A stretch of DNA of 64,000 nt from CAZOKZ01 sp964580585 (GTDB lineage Bacteria; Sumerlaeota; Sumerlaeia; SLMS01; JAHLLQ01), in contig CAZOKZ010000012.1 in assembly GCA_964580585.1 (NCBI GenBank), positions 15,486 through 79,485 on the forward strand, read 5' to 3'. The notes beneath the pieces were generated by a model. It was not told the DNA's origin and ran no database searches. It saw only the letters and a list, made by a program, of their open reading frames with translations. How positions within the stretch are numbered: position 1 is the first letter of the stretch; every line of letters starts with the position of its first letter. Position numbers and translations under genes: made by a program. Below, in pieces: positions 36,210 to 44,961 of the stretch.

Positions 36210-36661
36210 GGCATCGATGTCCCCATATTGAGTTGTTCCATGTGGGTGATGAGCTCTTTCCACGGAACCGTTTCCCGAACGGCGATCAGTTCGCTTGGCG
36301 GACAGGGTTCGGCGAAATGCCAGCACCGCACATCGTGTCCACTTAAAGCGTGAACGACCATGGGGACTAACGTGGGTTCGGGCATGACGATGTCGGTGAT
36401 ATGACGCCCGAAAACGATGCGTCCCAGGGCAACGCTCAACCCGGTTTCCTTGCCTCTCTTGGGCGACAGGGGACGGAGAAAATCATGGCGCGTTTCGAGT
36501 GGAAAACCCAGACGAATGACTTCGATCCCATCGTGGAATTCCGTCCAAATCCCCCCCAGATTGGCTTCGAGCCGACCGACGATCAACGTTTCGGCAAAAC
36601 GACGCAGTTCCCGGTGAAGCTCCTTCTCAACGGATTCGTATTCCAGCAACAACACACGCAT
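36206..36661 (-). CDS. Unrecognised 151-residue protein in the ligase operon
   Basis: I do not recognise this protein. It has no membrane segment; it starts MRVLLLEYESVEKELHREL and contains GIEVIRLGFPLETRHD and RHITDIVMPEPTLVPM. Its start shares a base with the stop of the upstream ligase-like gene (TGATG) and its stop overlaps the next start, so it is translated with both. The placement between two O-antigen-ligase-like proteins suggests a role in surface polysaccharide assembly. The opening VLLLEYE and the internal hydrophobic strands would fit a small alpha/beta fold, but that is only an impression. Confidence 0.6.
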   Translation of the reverse strand: MRVLLLEYESVEKELHRELRRFAETLIVGRLEANLGGIWTEFHDGIEVIRLGFPLETRHDFLRPLSPKRGKETGLSVALGRIVFGRHITDIVMPEPTLVPMVVHALSGHDVRCWHFAEPCPPSELIAVRETVPWKELITHMEQLNMGTSMP

Positions 36662-39600
36662 CAGGGAGTGTTACCTCCCACGGAACCGTTCGTCGGTTTA
36701 TTTCCAAGGATCTGGATCAATTCCTGAATACGTAGCTGAAGCAGTGATTCTTCGATGGGTGTGAAGGAGTTGAAAAGCGCCTGCCGATTGGCATCGAGTG
36801 CTTTTTCCAGATCCTGACGAACAGCCGGATCTTTGACGGTTGGAATGGGCAGGCCTTTTTGATGGGACTTTTGTTGAAGCTCCAGGAGTTCGTTCATACT
36901 TTGGCGGTGACGTCCAACCAACATCAGTGCGTAACGCGCATAATCGGCTGCCGGGGGAGCGGGCGAAGAAACGGCTAACCGTTTTTCCATCAGTGCGATG
37001 GCGGTTTCGAGATCGCCGAAAATTTGTAACATCTGGACGGCTGAATCGACATAGACCTGGGGGTCGTGCTCGGCCGTTTGGACAATGGTCTGCAGGATTT
37101 TGTCCGCATCTTCTGTGTTGTTGTTTTGGCGGGCGACTTCTCGATCGATGATACGCCTCACCATCAGGCGATAATTGCGAAATTCTTTCGGTTCGTTGAT
37201 ATTGCGCGAAGACAACTCTTGCACGGCGCGATCTAAGTCGCCTTGGCGAGCAGCGATCAAGGCACGTTGGATTTGAATGTCGGGATTATCGCTGGCGGGA
37301 ATTTTAGCGATCGCCTTGTTGGCCATCTCGGTGTCGCCTACCACGTTGGCGGTATTGGCCATCAATCGGATTAGCTCCGGATCGGCAGGCATCGCACGAT
37401 AAAGTTCGGTGGCGTTCTCGTAAGCTTTTTGTGGATCGAAGTACGCCATCCGAATCAAAATATCGTTCACATACTCATCGTGGAAAAATTCGGGATGGAA
37501 ATGTTTTAACGTCCGATACAACTCTGAACGGCGTTGTGTGTCTTCCGGGTCGAAGCGCAGTTTCCATTCCAGGAAAATCTTAATCGCTTCCGGGTCGCCG
37601 GGATTCATGCGTACCGATGTGTCGAGGTTTTCCATGGCGAGTTTTAATTCGGGACCATCATGCGTGTTGAAATATTGAAGCATGTGGAACATTGCGCGCA
37701 GGCGATAGCTGCCATGGAACCGGTAATAATGCAGAAGGCTTTCGTTGAGTTGAAATTGCCCTTCCTTGATGTGGTTGTTGATTTGATCCTTGGCGATGGC
37801 CAAATCTCTTTCCGAACCCGTTTGTTTGGCGTCGTTGAGTCTGGAAAAATACTCACTGGCTAATAACTGGTGAAGTTGAGCGTTCGAGTAATTCAACTCG
37901 CCGTTCAGCAACGCGAGCCGCAACCCGTCGTCCATTTGGCTTTGAGCGGAAGCGAGGAAATTGATCGCGTTGGGGGTTCGTTTTTCTATGAAGCCATTGA
38001 TGTATTGGTTAATGCTCAGCGTTGCTTTATTCGTGACCAGAACCGCGGAATACCACTGTGCCGTATAGATACCCACCAACGTGACGACCATCATCGAGGC
38101 GCCGAAAATTCCAACGAACCAGGTGTTCTGAACGATCTTGGGCAATGGGCGTCCCGATGGCGCGGCGAGTCGCTTGGCGGCGGGGGCAGAAGCCTTGTCT
38201 TCTTCCGATGCCTCATCGCCTGACTCGCGTTCGGAAACCGCAGGCACGGGGATCAGCCAAAGGTGACGACCGGCGCTCCAGATGGCGAGCAAGATCAAGA
38301 GGGTCACCGCCAGCGGAGCAACACGGTAGGGGAAATCCACCAGTCCATGCGCCAGCAAGCAGATAATCGACACCAGAATCGACAATTGCAGAGCGATATG
38401 TCGTTGCCGGAAGGATTGGGTCATGGTGCGCCAACCCGCGACCAGAATGGCGATCACCGCCGTTAGGGCGAAACCCAGACCAATAACACCGACTTCGAGC
38501 AACGTTTGTAAATAATCGTTATGAGCGCGAAACGTGCGCTTGGGCGTCGGCATGATTGTCGATTCGGGATGGGTTTCGTAATACAGTCCCTGAGCTTTCG
38601 GATAGACGAAATGAAAACTGCCCCAGCCCGTTCCGCGTAAAAAGTGATCGCGCACAACGGGCATGGAACAAACCAGAATGCGCAACCGCGTTTCTGTGTG
38701 CAAGTGCTCGAACGTCAGGTGTTGAATGCGTTGAACCAACGGCACGTTGCGTCGATAGAACGGATTGTTGGGATGGGAAATAAATTGGCTCAGAAGGATC
38801 AGGAGTACCACCAGCGGCACCGCGACCCAGAAGGTGAGGCCTGGGCGCAGGGAAGCTTTTCGCGCCAGCAGGTACATCAAAGCGCAAAATCCAAGAAACA
38901 GAATCGGAATCACCGCACGGCTTTGGGCCATGATCAACGTAATGGCCATGAGCACAATCGAACCGATCAGAAGACCGAGTTTCCATTTGGAGGATTTGCG
39001 TGTGTGGCACATCAGGATTCCCCATGCGATCAACATGGGTGCCATCATGAACGAGGAAACGGCTGTGTTGTGTCCGATAATTCCACCCACGTCGTTCCGA
39101 CTTTCCGTGGGGGGGAATTTACTCCAGATGTCGTACAATCCGGGAAGCTTCCATTGGATCAGGATCGAGATCGTAGCGGCAAATGTACCCATGCCGATGA
39201 TCAGACCAATGATCTTGTAAACCTGTCGCCGGGTGCGAATGGCGTCTTCGACCACAATGAAAAAAGCAATCGCTGCCACAACCTGGAGCCAACTGACCAG
39301 CGAATGCAGGCTGCCGTTATAGGTCGCATCGATGGCTTGATTCGCAGCGAGTAAAGCGTCGCTTGGCGGTGGAGGCGACCACCCGACCCAGGGAGCAAAG
39401 CTGAGCAGCGACCAGACGGCGAAGCCTACGATACAAATGAGTGGGATGCGACGAATCCAGGGGCGGCTGGTTTCCGGTGGCGCCAGGCTGGGCGCATAGA
39501 CGCGATGCCCGGAAACCTTTTCAAAAATCCGACCGGACAGATGCGCGGCGACGAGGATCAAACCGAGCATTAACCAGATCGTGGTTTTCAGCTCCAGAAT

Positions 39601-39984
39601 CGGCATGAAGCCGCCGAGAAACGGAAATAGGTCCTGGATCAGCAGATTCAGCGGATTGTGGTCGAAAGCTTTGCCCCAAATGACGGGTTTGGGATCGAGG
39701 TTGTTGAGAAAGCCCCAGAGCTTGGCCTGCCAGTGGGGCGGGATAGCGAGGTTGTAGGCAATAACCGGCCCGATAAAGCAGGCAATCAGTGAAATCTCCG
39801 TGAATTTGCGGAGGAAAAGTGGAATCGATAGACGAGCGGGTTTGGCAACGCGTCGTGTTTTGCGTCGTCGAACGGCTGTTGCCGACGAACGCAACTTATC
39901 TGGCTTGGCGACCGTCTTGGACACAATCGGAGCGGAATCCGTGGACTTGGCGGTGTTCTTTTTTTCGGGTTTGGACGGCGACAT
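36661..39984 (-). CDS. Large O-antigen ligase-like protein with C-terminal TPR region
   Basis: A 1,107-residue membrane protein from Met 39984. After a Lys/Arg/Ser-rich cytoplasmic N-terminus (~60 residues) there are many hydrophobic segments to about 700; VRDHFLRGTGWGSFHFVYPK is the Wzy_C-type loop with the conserved G-x-G-x-F. After the last membrane segment (FGASMMVVTLVGIYTAQW) the C-terminal ~400 residues are tetratricopeptide-like helices (RMNPGDPEAIKIFLEWKL, YRAMPADPELIRLMANTA, ARQGDLDRAVQELSSRNI). This resembles fused ligase-TPR proteins of glycan export. The open frame 136 codons upstream of 39984 is not membrane-like and lies in repeat DNA. It is the first gene of the operon. Confidence 0.8.
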   Translation of the reverse strand: MSPSKPEKKNTAKSTDSAPIVSKTVAKPDKLRSSATAVRRRKTRRVAKPARLSIPLFLRKFTEISLIACFIGPVIAYNLAIPPHWQAKLWGFLNNLDPKPVIWGKAFDHNPLNLLIQDLFPFLGGFMPILELKTTIWLMLGLILVAAHLSGRIFEKVSGHRVYAPSLAPPETSRPWIRRIPLICIVGFAVWSLLSFAPWVGWSPPPPSDALLAANQAIDATYNGSLHSLVSWLQVVAAIAFFIVVEDAIRTRRQVYKIIGLIIGMGTFAATISILIQWKLPGLYDIWSKFPPTESRNDVGGIIGHNTAVSSFMMAPMLIAWGILMCHTRKSSKWKLGLLIGSIVLMAITLIMAQSRAVIPILFLGFCALMYLLARKASLRPGLTFWVAVPLVVLLILLSQFISHPNNPFYRRNVPLVQRIQHLTFEHLHTETRLRILVCSMPVVRDHFLRGTGWGSFHFVYPKAQGLYYETHPESTIMPTPKRTFRAHNDYLQTLLEVGVIGLGFALTAVIAILVAGWRTMTQSFRQRHIALQLSILVSIICLLAHGLVDFPYRVAPLAVTLLILLAIWSAGRHLWLIPVPAVSERESGDEASEEDKASAPAAKRLAAPSGRPLPKIVQNTWFVGIFGASMMVVTLVGIYTAQWYSAVLVTNKATLSINQYINGFIEKRTPNAINFLASAQSQMDDGLRLALLNGELNYSNAQLHQLLASEYFSRLNDAKQTGSERDLAIAKDQINNHIKEGQFQLNESLLHYYRFHGSYRLRAMFHMLQYFNTHDGPELKLAMENLDTSVRMNPGDPEAIKIFLEWKLRFDPEDTQRRSELYRTLKHFHPEFFHDEYVNDILIRMAYFDPQKAYENATELYRAMPADPELIRLMANTANVVGDTEMANKAIAKIPASDNPDIQIQRALIAARQGDLDRAVQELSSRNINEPKEFRNYRLMVRRIIDREVARQNNNTEDADKILQTIVQTAEHDPQVYVDSAVQMLQIFGDLETAIALMEKRLAVSSPAPPAADYARYALMLVGRHRQSMNELLELQQKSHQKGLPIPTVKDPAVRQDLEKALDANRQALFNSFTPIEESLLQLRIQELIQILGNKPTNGSVGGNTP

Positions 39985-40085
39985 AGCAGGTAGGATCGTC
40001 GGGATTTTCACCAGAAGTGTCAGGTTTTTTGCACGGGGAGAAAATCCTCGGTCGGGGCAGGGAAGCCAAGGGGAAAAACCCAGGA

Positions 40086-40183
40086 GGCGCGCGCGAGGCC
40101 CGATGCCACGCCCTCCGCTGTCATGACGCTTGCTCCTGTCGGAGGCAAGCGTCCCGCCAGCGGCTGCGCCCCTCGCGCGCGCC
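40086..40183. repeat. Nested palindromic repeat between the ligase operon and the ankyrin gene
   Basis: Outer arms GGCGCGCGCGAGG (40086-40098) and CCTCGCGCGCGCC (40171-40183) are exact inverts, and inner arms GACGCTTGC...GCAAGCGTC form a second stem. The two sit in the divergent region between two genes and could form a long hairpin or cruciform. It looks like a member of a dispersed repeat family, but no second copy was found in this window. Confidence 0.7.
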
Positions 40184-40279
40184 GGATCGTGACGGGCGGG
40201 CAGGCAGTGGGTTGTTGACGCCGCGACATCGAGGAGGCCAAGACTGCATAATTGAAAAAACGACCGATGGGGTGGGACG

Positions 40280-42166
40280 ATGAAGTGGTTGAAAAGAATA
40301 CTAGGGTTGGATCCGCCGGAACCGTTGGAGTCTCCCTTTGTGTATGTGGAGAACGACGACGTGGAGAACATGCAGCGGTTGCTATGGCACAATCGGAAAT
40401 ATCTTTATGAACGCGATTCGTATAATTCAACGCCTTTGCATCGCGTGAAATCGCGCAAAATGGCGGAGCTGCTGTTTTCCATGGGCGCCGATATCAATGC
40501 CCAGGGATGGATGTGGGGCACGCCGCTGTACAAAGCGATTTCCAATCGCGAGGTCGCGTTGTTTTTGATCAAAAAAGGCGCCGACGTGAACGCCACGACC
40601 AACCGGGGATGGACGCCGCTGCATTTTGTCCGCGACGTGGAAGTTGCCGAGGCGCTTCTTCGTAAAGGTGCGCGTTTGGAAGCCGTCGGCGATTTTAGTG
40701 CGACGCCTTTGTTGCGTGCCGTGTACGATCAACGCGAGGAAATCGTGCGTTTTCTGATCGAGCGCGGCGCGGACCTGAGCGCTCGCAATAGCATTGAAGG
40801 CAACAACGCTTTGCAGGAAGCGGCCAGCCAGCCGCATCCGGGCATCGTGGCGTTGTTGCTGGATAGCGGAATGGACATCAACTCCGTCAATGACGAAGGA
40901 CTGACCGCGCTGCACATTGCAGCCCGACATGGCTCGCAGAACACTCATTTCGCCAAGGCCCCAGACGTTGCGCGTCTACTTTTGGCTCGGGGGGCGGACC
41001 CCAACATCCTCGATAAAAATGGGCGCAAACCCATCGATTACGCCAACCAGATGCAAGATTGGGCGATGAGCGAACTGCTTGCCGGGGCCACGTCCCAGCC
41101 AGCGGCCGACAACAGCCTGACGTTCGACGAATTGCGCTTGGCGTGCGTGCTTCCGTTCGAGAACCAGCCCGAAATCATCGCCGCTTCCTGGGAGGGTATC
41201 CTGGTACACGGCGACTTGTCCGCCTCGACGCCGGTCGTCCGGTCCAGTTGCGAATACCGTTTTCCGCCCGCAACGGGATTGGGTTGGTTGAACGCCGAGC
41301 ATTCAAAAGTCGGTGTCGTCACTCGAAAAATTGCTCGAAACATTGTAGCCCTAAACGACGGGGGGATCGAAATCACCAACGTTGAGCCGATCGATACGAG
41401 TGAAGTTGCCGAGCGATATTGGATTCCCTGTTATGCAAATTTTTCGCGCCGGGGAAAATGGTTTGCCATCGATCTGGGGATGGAAGAAATCCGCCTGTTC
41501 CGGCAAGACAAAGAAGAGTTTCAAGAGTTAGAGGCAGGCGAGCGAAACCACTCGTTCGCCTTTTCGCCCGACGAGCGATTCATCGCCGTGGCGGCCTCGT
41601 TCCAGGGGGGAGGGTCTGTTAATTTGTACGATCTGCAGAGCAACGACGTTCCTCAACTTTGCCAGGAATGGTGGCGAGCCGATGTGGAATCCTCGGGTTC
41701 TGACTTTGTCGATACGTTGGCGGGTGTGGCTTTCTCAACGGATTCCAGGCACCTCGCCCTCTTCGAAACATCGGCCATTTACCACGATTGCAAGCCACCC
41801 GGTTGGCGCGGAAATCTCGTTCTGTTCGACGTCGAGCGCGAATCTCCTCTCTGGCAGCTGTCGATTGACGCGGAATTGACGGGCGACACGCGTTCGTTGC
41901 ATGCAGCCGATGCCTGCATGGGTTTTATCACGGAGCCCTGTTTTCTAAACGGAGGTCAGCAGGTTGCGTGCGGAATTACACGCGGGTTGGTGTTGGTTTT
42001 CGACGCGGCAACCGGCGAGTTACATGAAAAACGGCAATTGGTGGATTCCGACGGAAGTCCAGTCCCTTACGACATCTGCCGGGTTTTCAAACTGTGCGAC
42101 GGTTCGCTCTGGGCTTTGACGGCTTCGAGCGCTCGAATGAGTGGGAAACTTTACCGGGTAGAGTAA
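40280..42166 (+). CDS. Ankyrin-repeat protein with C-terminal WD40-like region
   Basis: A 628-residue cytoplasmic-looking protein. Ankyrin repeats occupy about 45-270 (TPLHRVKSRKMAELLFSMGA, DINAQGWMWGTPLYKAIS, TALHIAARHGSQ), mediating protein contacts. From ~300 a beta-rich stretch with HSFAFSPDERFIAVAAS and GVAFSTDSRHLALFE resembles WD40/propeller blades, so the protein may combine two scaffolds. There is no catalytic motif and no signal peptide. A GGGGTGGG run precedes the start. It is divergent from the ligase operon and ends ~130 bp before prfB. The role is unknown. Confidence 0.75.
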   Translation: MKWLKRILGLDPPEPLESPFVYVENDDVENMQRLLWHNRKYLYERDSYNSTPLHRVKSRKMAELLFSMGADINAQGWMWGTPLYKAISNREVALFLIKKGADVNATTNRGWTPLHFVRDVEVAEALLRKGARLEAVGDFSATPLLRAVYDQREEIVRFLIERGADLSARNSIEGNNALQEAASQPHPGIVALLLDSGMDINSVNDEGLTALHIAARHGSQNTHFAKAPDVARLLLARGADPNILDKNGRKPIDYANQMQDWAMSELLAGATSQPAADNSLTFDELRLACVLPFENQPEIIAASWEGILVHGDLSASTPVVRSSCEYRFPPATGLGWLNAEHSKVGVVTRKIARNIVALNDGGIEITNVEPIDTSEVAERYWIPCYANFSRRGKWFAIDLGMEEIRLFRQDKEEFQELEAGERNHSFAFSPDERFIAVAASFQGGGSVNLYDLQSNDVPQLCQEWWRADVESSGSDFVDTLAGVAFSTDSRHLALFETSAIYHDCKPPGWRGNLVLFDVERESPLWQLSIDAELTGDTRSLHAADACMGFITEPCFLNGGQQVACGITRGLVLVFDAATGELHEKRQLVDSDGSPVPYDICRVFKLCDGSLWALTASSARMSGKLYRVE

Positions 42167-42294
42167 CCCCTTGGGTTACAAGCTCCATTCCATGCTTGCC
42201 TTTACCCGGCGCGTTGGCCTAGTACCCTGTGCCTCGCACGGGGCCGGTTATCGAGGTCAGGGTGCGAGAAACTGACGATTTGAGGATTTCCCCT

Positions 42295-43429
42295 ATGGCG
42301 CTGACGGAAACGATTTCCCAGCTGAAGCAATTGCGCAAAGAGTGCGAACAAAACCGGAGGTATCTTTGACGTCGAAGGCAAGCAATTGCAAATCGACGCG
42401 CTGGAGATGGAATCCCAGCACCCGGATTTCTGGAGCGATCAGGAACGCGCGCAAAAAACGATGCGCAAACTGAACGAAATTCGCGCGATGATCGAACCGT
42501 GGATCAAGCTCGAAGCCGAAGTGAACGAAAATATCGAAATCGGTGAACTCCTGCGGGAAGAACACCAGGATAATACGCCGGACGCCCAATCGCTGGCCGA
42601 ACTCACCGAAGAGCTGAACAAGCGATACGATAAACTTGAAATCCAAGCACTGCTGACCGACGAAGCCGATCCGTTGCCGTGCTTTCTTTACATCAACTCT
42701 GGCGCGGGTGGCACGGAATCCCAGGACTGGGCCTCGATCCTGATGCGCATGTACGTACGTTGGGCCGAACGTAAAGGCTACAAGGTCGAAGTGCTCGACA
42801 TGCAGGAAGGCACCGAAGCCGGTATTTCCAGCGCTCAGTTACGTATCGAGGGCTTCATGGCCTACGGTTACCTGAAAGCCGAAAGCGGTGTGCACCGTCT
42901 CGTGCGAATTTCGCCGTTCGATTCAAACGCGCGTCGTCATACATCGTTTGCTTCCGTTTACGCCTCGCCGGAAATTGACGACACCATCGAAATCGATATC
43001 GGCGTGAAAGACAAAGATTGGCGCATCGACAGTTTCCGCTCAGGCGGCAAGGGCGGTCAGAAAGTTAACAAAACGACCTCCGCCGTGCGTCTGGTGCACT
43101 TTCCGACGAACATCATCGTGCAATGTCAAAATGAGCGCTCGTGGCACCAGAACCGTGAAGTCGCCATGCAGGTGTTACGCTCGCGTATTTACGCGTTTGA
43201 ATTGGAAAAACGTCGCAAAGAGCTCGAAGCCGTCGAAGCGGCCAAGAGCGACGTTAACTTTGGATCGCAAATCCGCAGCTACACGCTCCAGCCGTACCAA
43301 TTGGTGCGCGACGAACGGACCGGCATTAAAATCAGCGACCCGGAAGCGGTGCTCGACGGCGATTTGGACGAGTTGATCGAAGGGTATCTGAAATCGAAAC
43401 TGAAGGAAAAGACAGGGCTGGGGTCGTAA
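42295..43429 (+). CDS. prfB: Peptide chain release factor 2, with programmed +1 frameshift
   Basis: RF2 recognises UGA and UAA stop codons. The gene starts at ATG 42295 and reads 24 codons to the in-frame UGA at 42367-42369 within CGGAGGTATCTTTGAC, the classic autoregulatory +1 frameshift site with an internal Shine-Dalgarno (GGAGG). Skipping the T at 42367 continues as DVEGKQLQIDALEMESQHPD to 43429, giving about 377 residues. SPF (RISPFDSNARRH) is the anticodon-reading tripeptide of RF2 and SGGKGGQKVNK is the GGQ hydrolysis motif. Low RF2 favours frameshifting and raises its own synthesis. It must be written as a join at 42366/42368. Confidence 0.95.
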
Positions 43430-43506
43430 GAAGTTTTCAAACATCGCTTGCCCATTATTTACCACTCCAATGTATTTGGGGTGGTAAATTCATTAAGGCA
43501 TATTCG

Positions 43507-44142
43507 ATGATTTCACTCCTTGTCGAAAATCAGATTGCTCAAGTAAGAAAATTAGAACACGGGGAGTTCGATGAACAACATCGTTCTCTGATCGAAAACG
43601 CACGATACGATTCAGCAAAAAAACAATTAATATTAACCGATGAGCGATGGAAAACACAGTTTCTGGGCGCGGGGGAGGAGAAAGCTGTTTTCTTGATTTG
43701 CGATCAGGAGAACCGTGTTTTCGCGTTAGAGGTTATTGACGAAACCAGTTATCGCAACGGTCGCTTCGTAGGAGGAAAATATTTTTGTGAAACTCGTGCG
43801 CCGGGATTGACGCGTGTTCCCTTGCACGAAGATGCGCTGACATGCACGACCTTTACAGGCAAAATTAAAGCGCGAGAATTTGTTCATGGTTACGAATGGG
43901 CGAGGTTTCAATTCAATCCACGCCAACAAAGTTGGCTTGATCTATTATTAACATTTTGGCTCAGGTTCTGGTTGTTGGCAAAGTTTAAAAGTTATGCGGC
44001 AAGATACAAAGACGTTCATGAGCGGAATATTATGTTTGAAATTCGTAGCATGCGCGAAAGCGGTGTTCCTATTTTATGCAAAAACGCTGCAGGGAAATTT
44101 CTATTCGCGCGCGTGGGTTTGCAACCCATCGATGTTCGATAA
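43507..44142 (+). CDS. Small protein kinase-like protein
   Basis: A 211-residue protein with a kinase-like core: GAGEEKAVFLICDQENRVFA resembles the nucleotide-binding beta strands of eukaryotic-like or lipopolysaccharide kinases, and KDVHERNIMFEI (~170-181) is like a catalytic loop HxxxN-x-x, with Glu-Arg where Asp is expected, so activity is uncertain. A hydrophobic segment at ~144-160 (LLLTFWLRFWLLAKF) may be a membrane contact. The gene is A+T-richer than prfB. It has an AAGG before its ATG and is followed by a terminator hairpin. I do not recognise a named family. Confidence 0.5.
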   Translation: MISLLVENQIAQVRKLEHGEFDEQHRSLIENARYDSAKKQLILTDERWKTQFLGAGEEKAVFLICDQENRVFALEVIDETSYRNGRFVGGKYFCETRAPGLTRVPLHEDALTCTTFTGKIKAREFVHGYEWARFQFNPRQQSWLDLLLTFWLRFWLLAKFKSYAARYKDVHERNIMFEIRSMRESGVPILCKNAAGKFLFARVGLQPIDVR

Positions 44143-44147
44143 TTGCA

Positions 44148-44174
44148 AAAGGCCCGGTGGTAAACCAGGCCTTT
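44148..44174. terminator. Convergent-gene hairpin terminator
   Basis: AAAGGCC / GGCCTTT arms, with an inner GGT/ACC pairing, between two convergent genes; A-rich on one side and T-containing on the other. Confidence 0.6.
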
Positions 44175-44196
44175 GAGCAATCGTTTATACATTAAA

Positions 44197-44862
44197 TCAA
44201 TCCGCTGTTGAACCGGCTCCAACTTTGAACGCTGTGCCGATGGCCAGGCAGAAAAAAATCAAATCCATAAATCCCAATGTTTCCAACAGCATTTCTCCAA
44301 ACGAAACGTTCTCGGAGAAATATGCTTTGGCCTCGTTGACCTGTTCCTGTTTCCAATCTTCGTAAGTTGGGTGGTTGTTATGAAAGTCGATCAGAAAGGG
44401 GATTTGTTCCGTTTCAAACCACTGCGCTTCTTCCTGGGTGATTTTTGTGTTTGTTTCTGCCTCGGTGTATCCGTGCTCGACCATGTAGATGCCGTATAAA
44501 TGGCGTTGTCCGGCGATTTTCATAAAGTCTTCGGCATCGGTAACGTATTCCTGATACATGGACTGGGAAATTTCCGCCGCCAGTTCACTTTCGATATAAT
44601 GATCCACCGACCATTGGACGGATAGAATCTTCCCGCCGCAAATCGACAGAACGGTTAATACAACGGCCAAAAAACCAGCACTGGCGCTGTCGCCTGCGCT
44701 CGCGGCAACGACGCCTCCCACCACGGCGCCGATAATCCATGCAATCCAGCCGATTTCCAAATTCGCGGCATAGGCAATGCCGCCCCACACCAAGGCTCCA
44801 ACAATTGCTGCAACGATGCCCAGCCCCAAGGCTAAGCCAAAATTCCCGCCACCCGATTTCAT
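44197..44862 (-). CDS. Predicted inner-membrane protein
   Basis: A 221-residue protein, not recognised. Four hydrophobic stretches: LALGLGIVAAIVGALVWGGI (~9-30), WIAWIIGAVVGGVVAAS (~39-56), GFLAVVLTVLSICGGKIL (~63-80) and, near the end, GFMDLIFFCLAIGTAFKV. A soluble domain of ~90 residues between the third and fourth is rich in Glu, Tyr and His. A good GAGG sequence precedes the ATG. Its stop faces the kinase-like gene. The first membrane segments resemble small glycine-rich membrane proteins linked to stress, without a sure family. Confidence 0.65.
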   Translation of the reverse strand: MKSGGGNFGLALGLGIVAAIVGALVWGGIAYAANLEIGWIAWIIGAVVGGVVAASAGDSASAGFLAVVLTVLSICGGKILSVQWSVDHYIESELAAEISQSMYQEYVTDAEDFMKIAGQRHLYGIYMVEHGYTEAETNTKITQEEAQWFETEQIPFLIDFHNNHPTYEDWKQEQVNEAKAYFSENVSFGEMLLETLGFMDLIFFCLAIGTAFKVGAGSTAD

Positions 44863-44961
44863 GTGACCAACCTCATGGTGAATGTGATTAAAGATGCGTA
44901 AGGTGTGAATATTTCGAGGCGAAAGTCAAGCGTAGTATCGCCCAACGATGCTGGAAATCGA

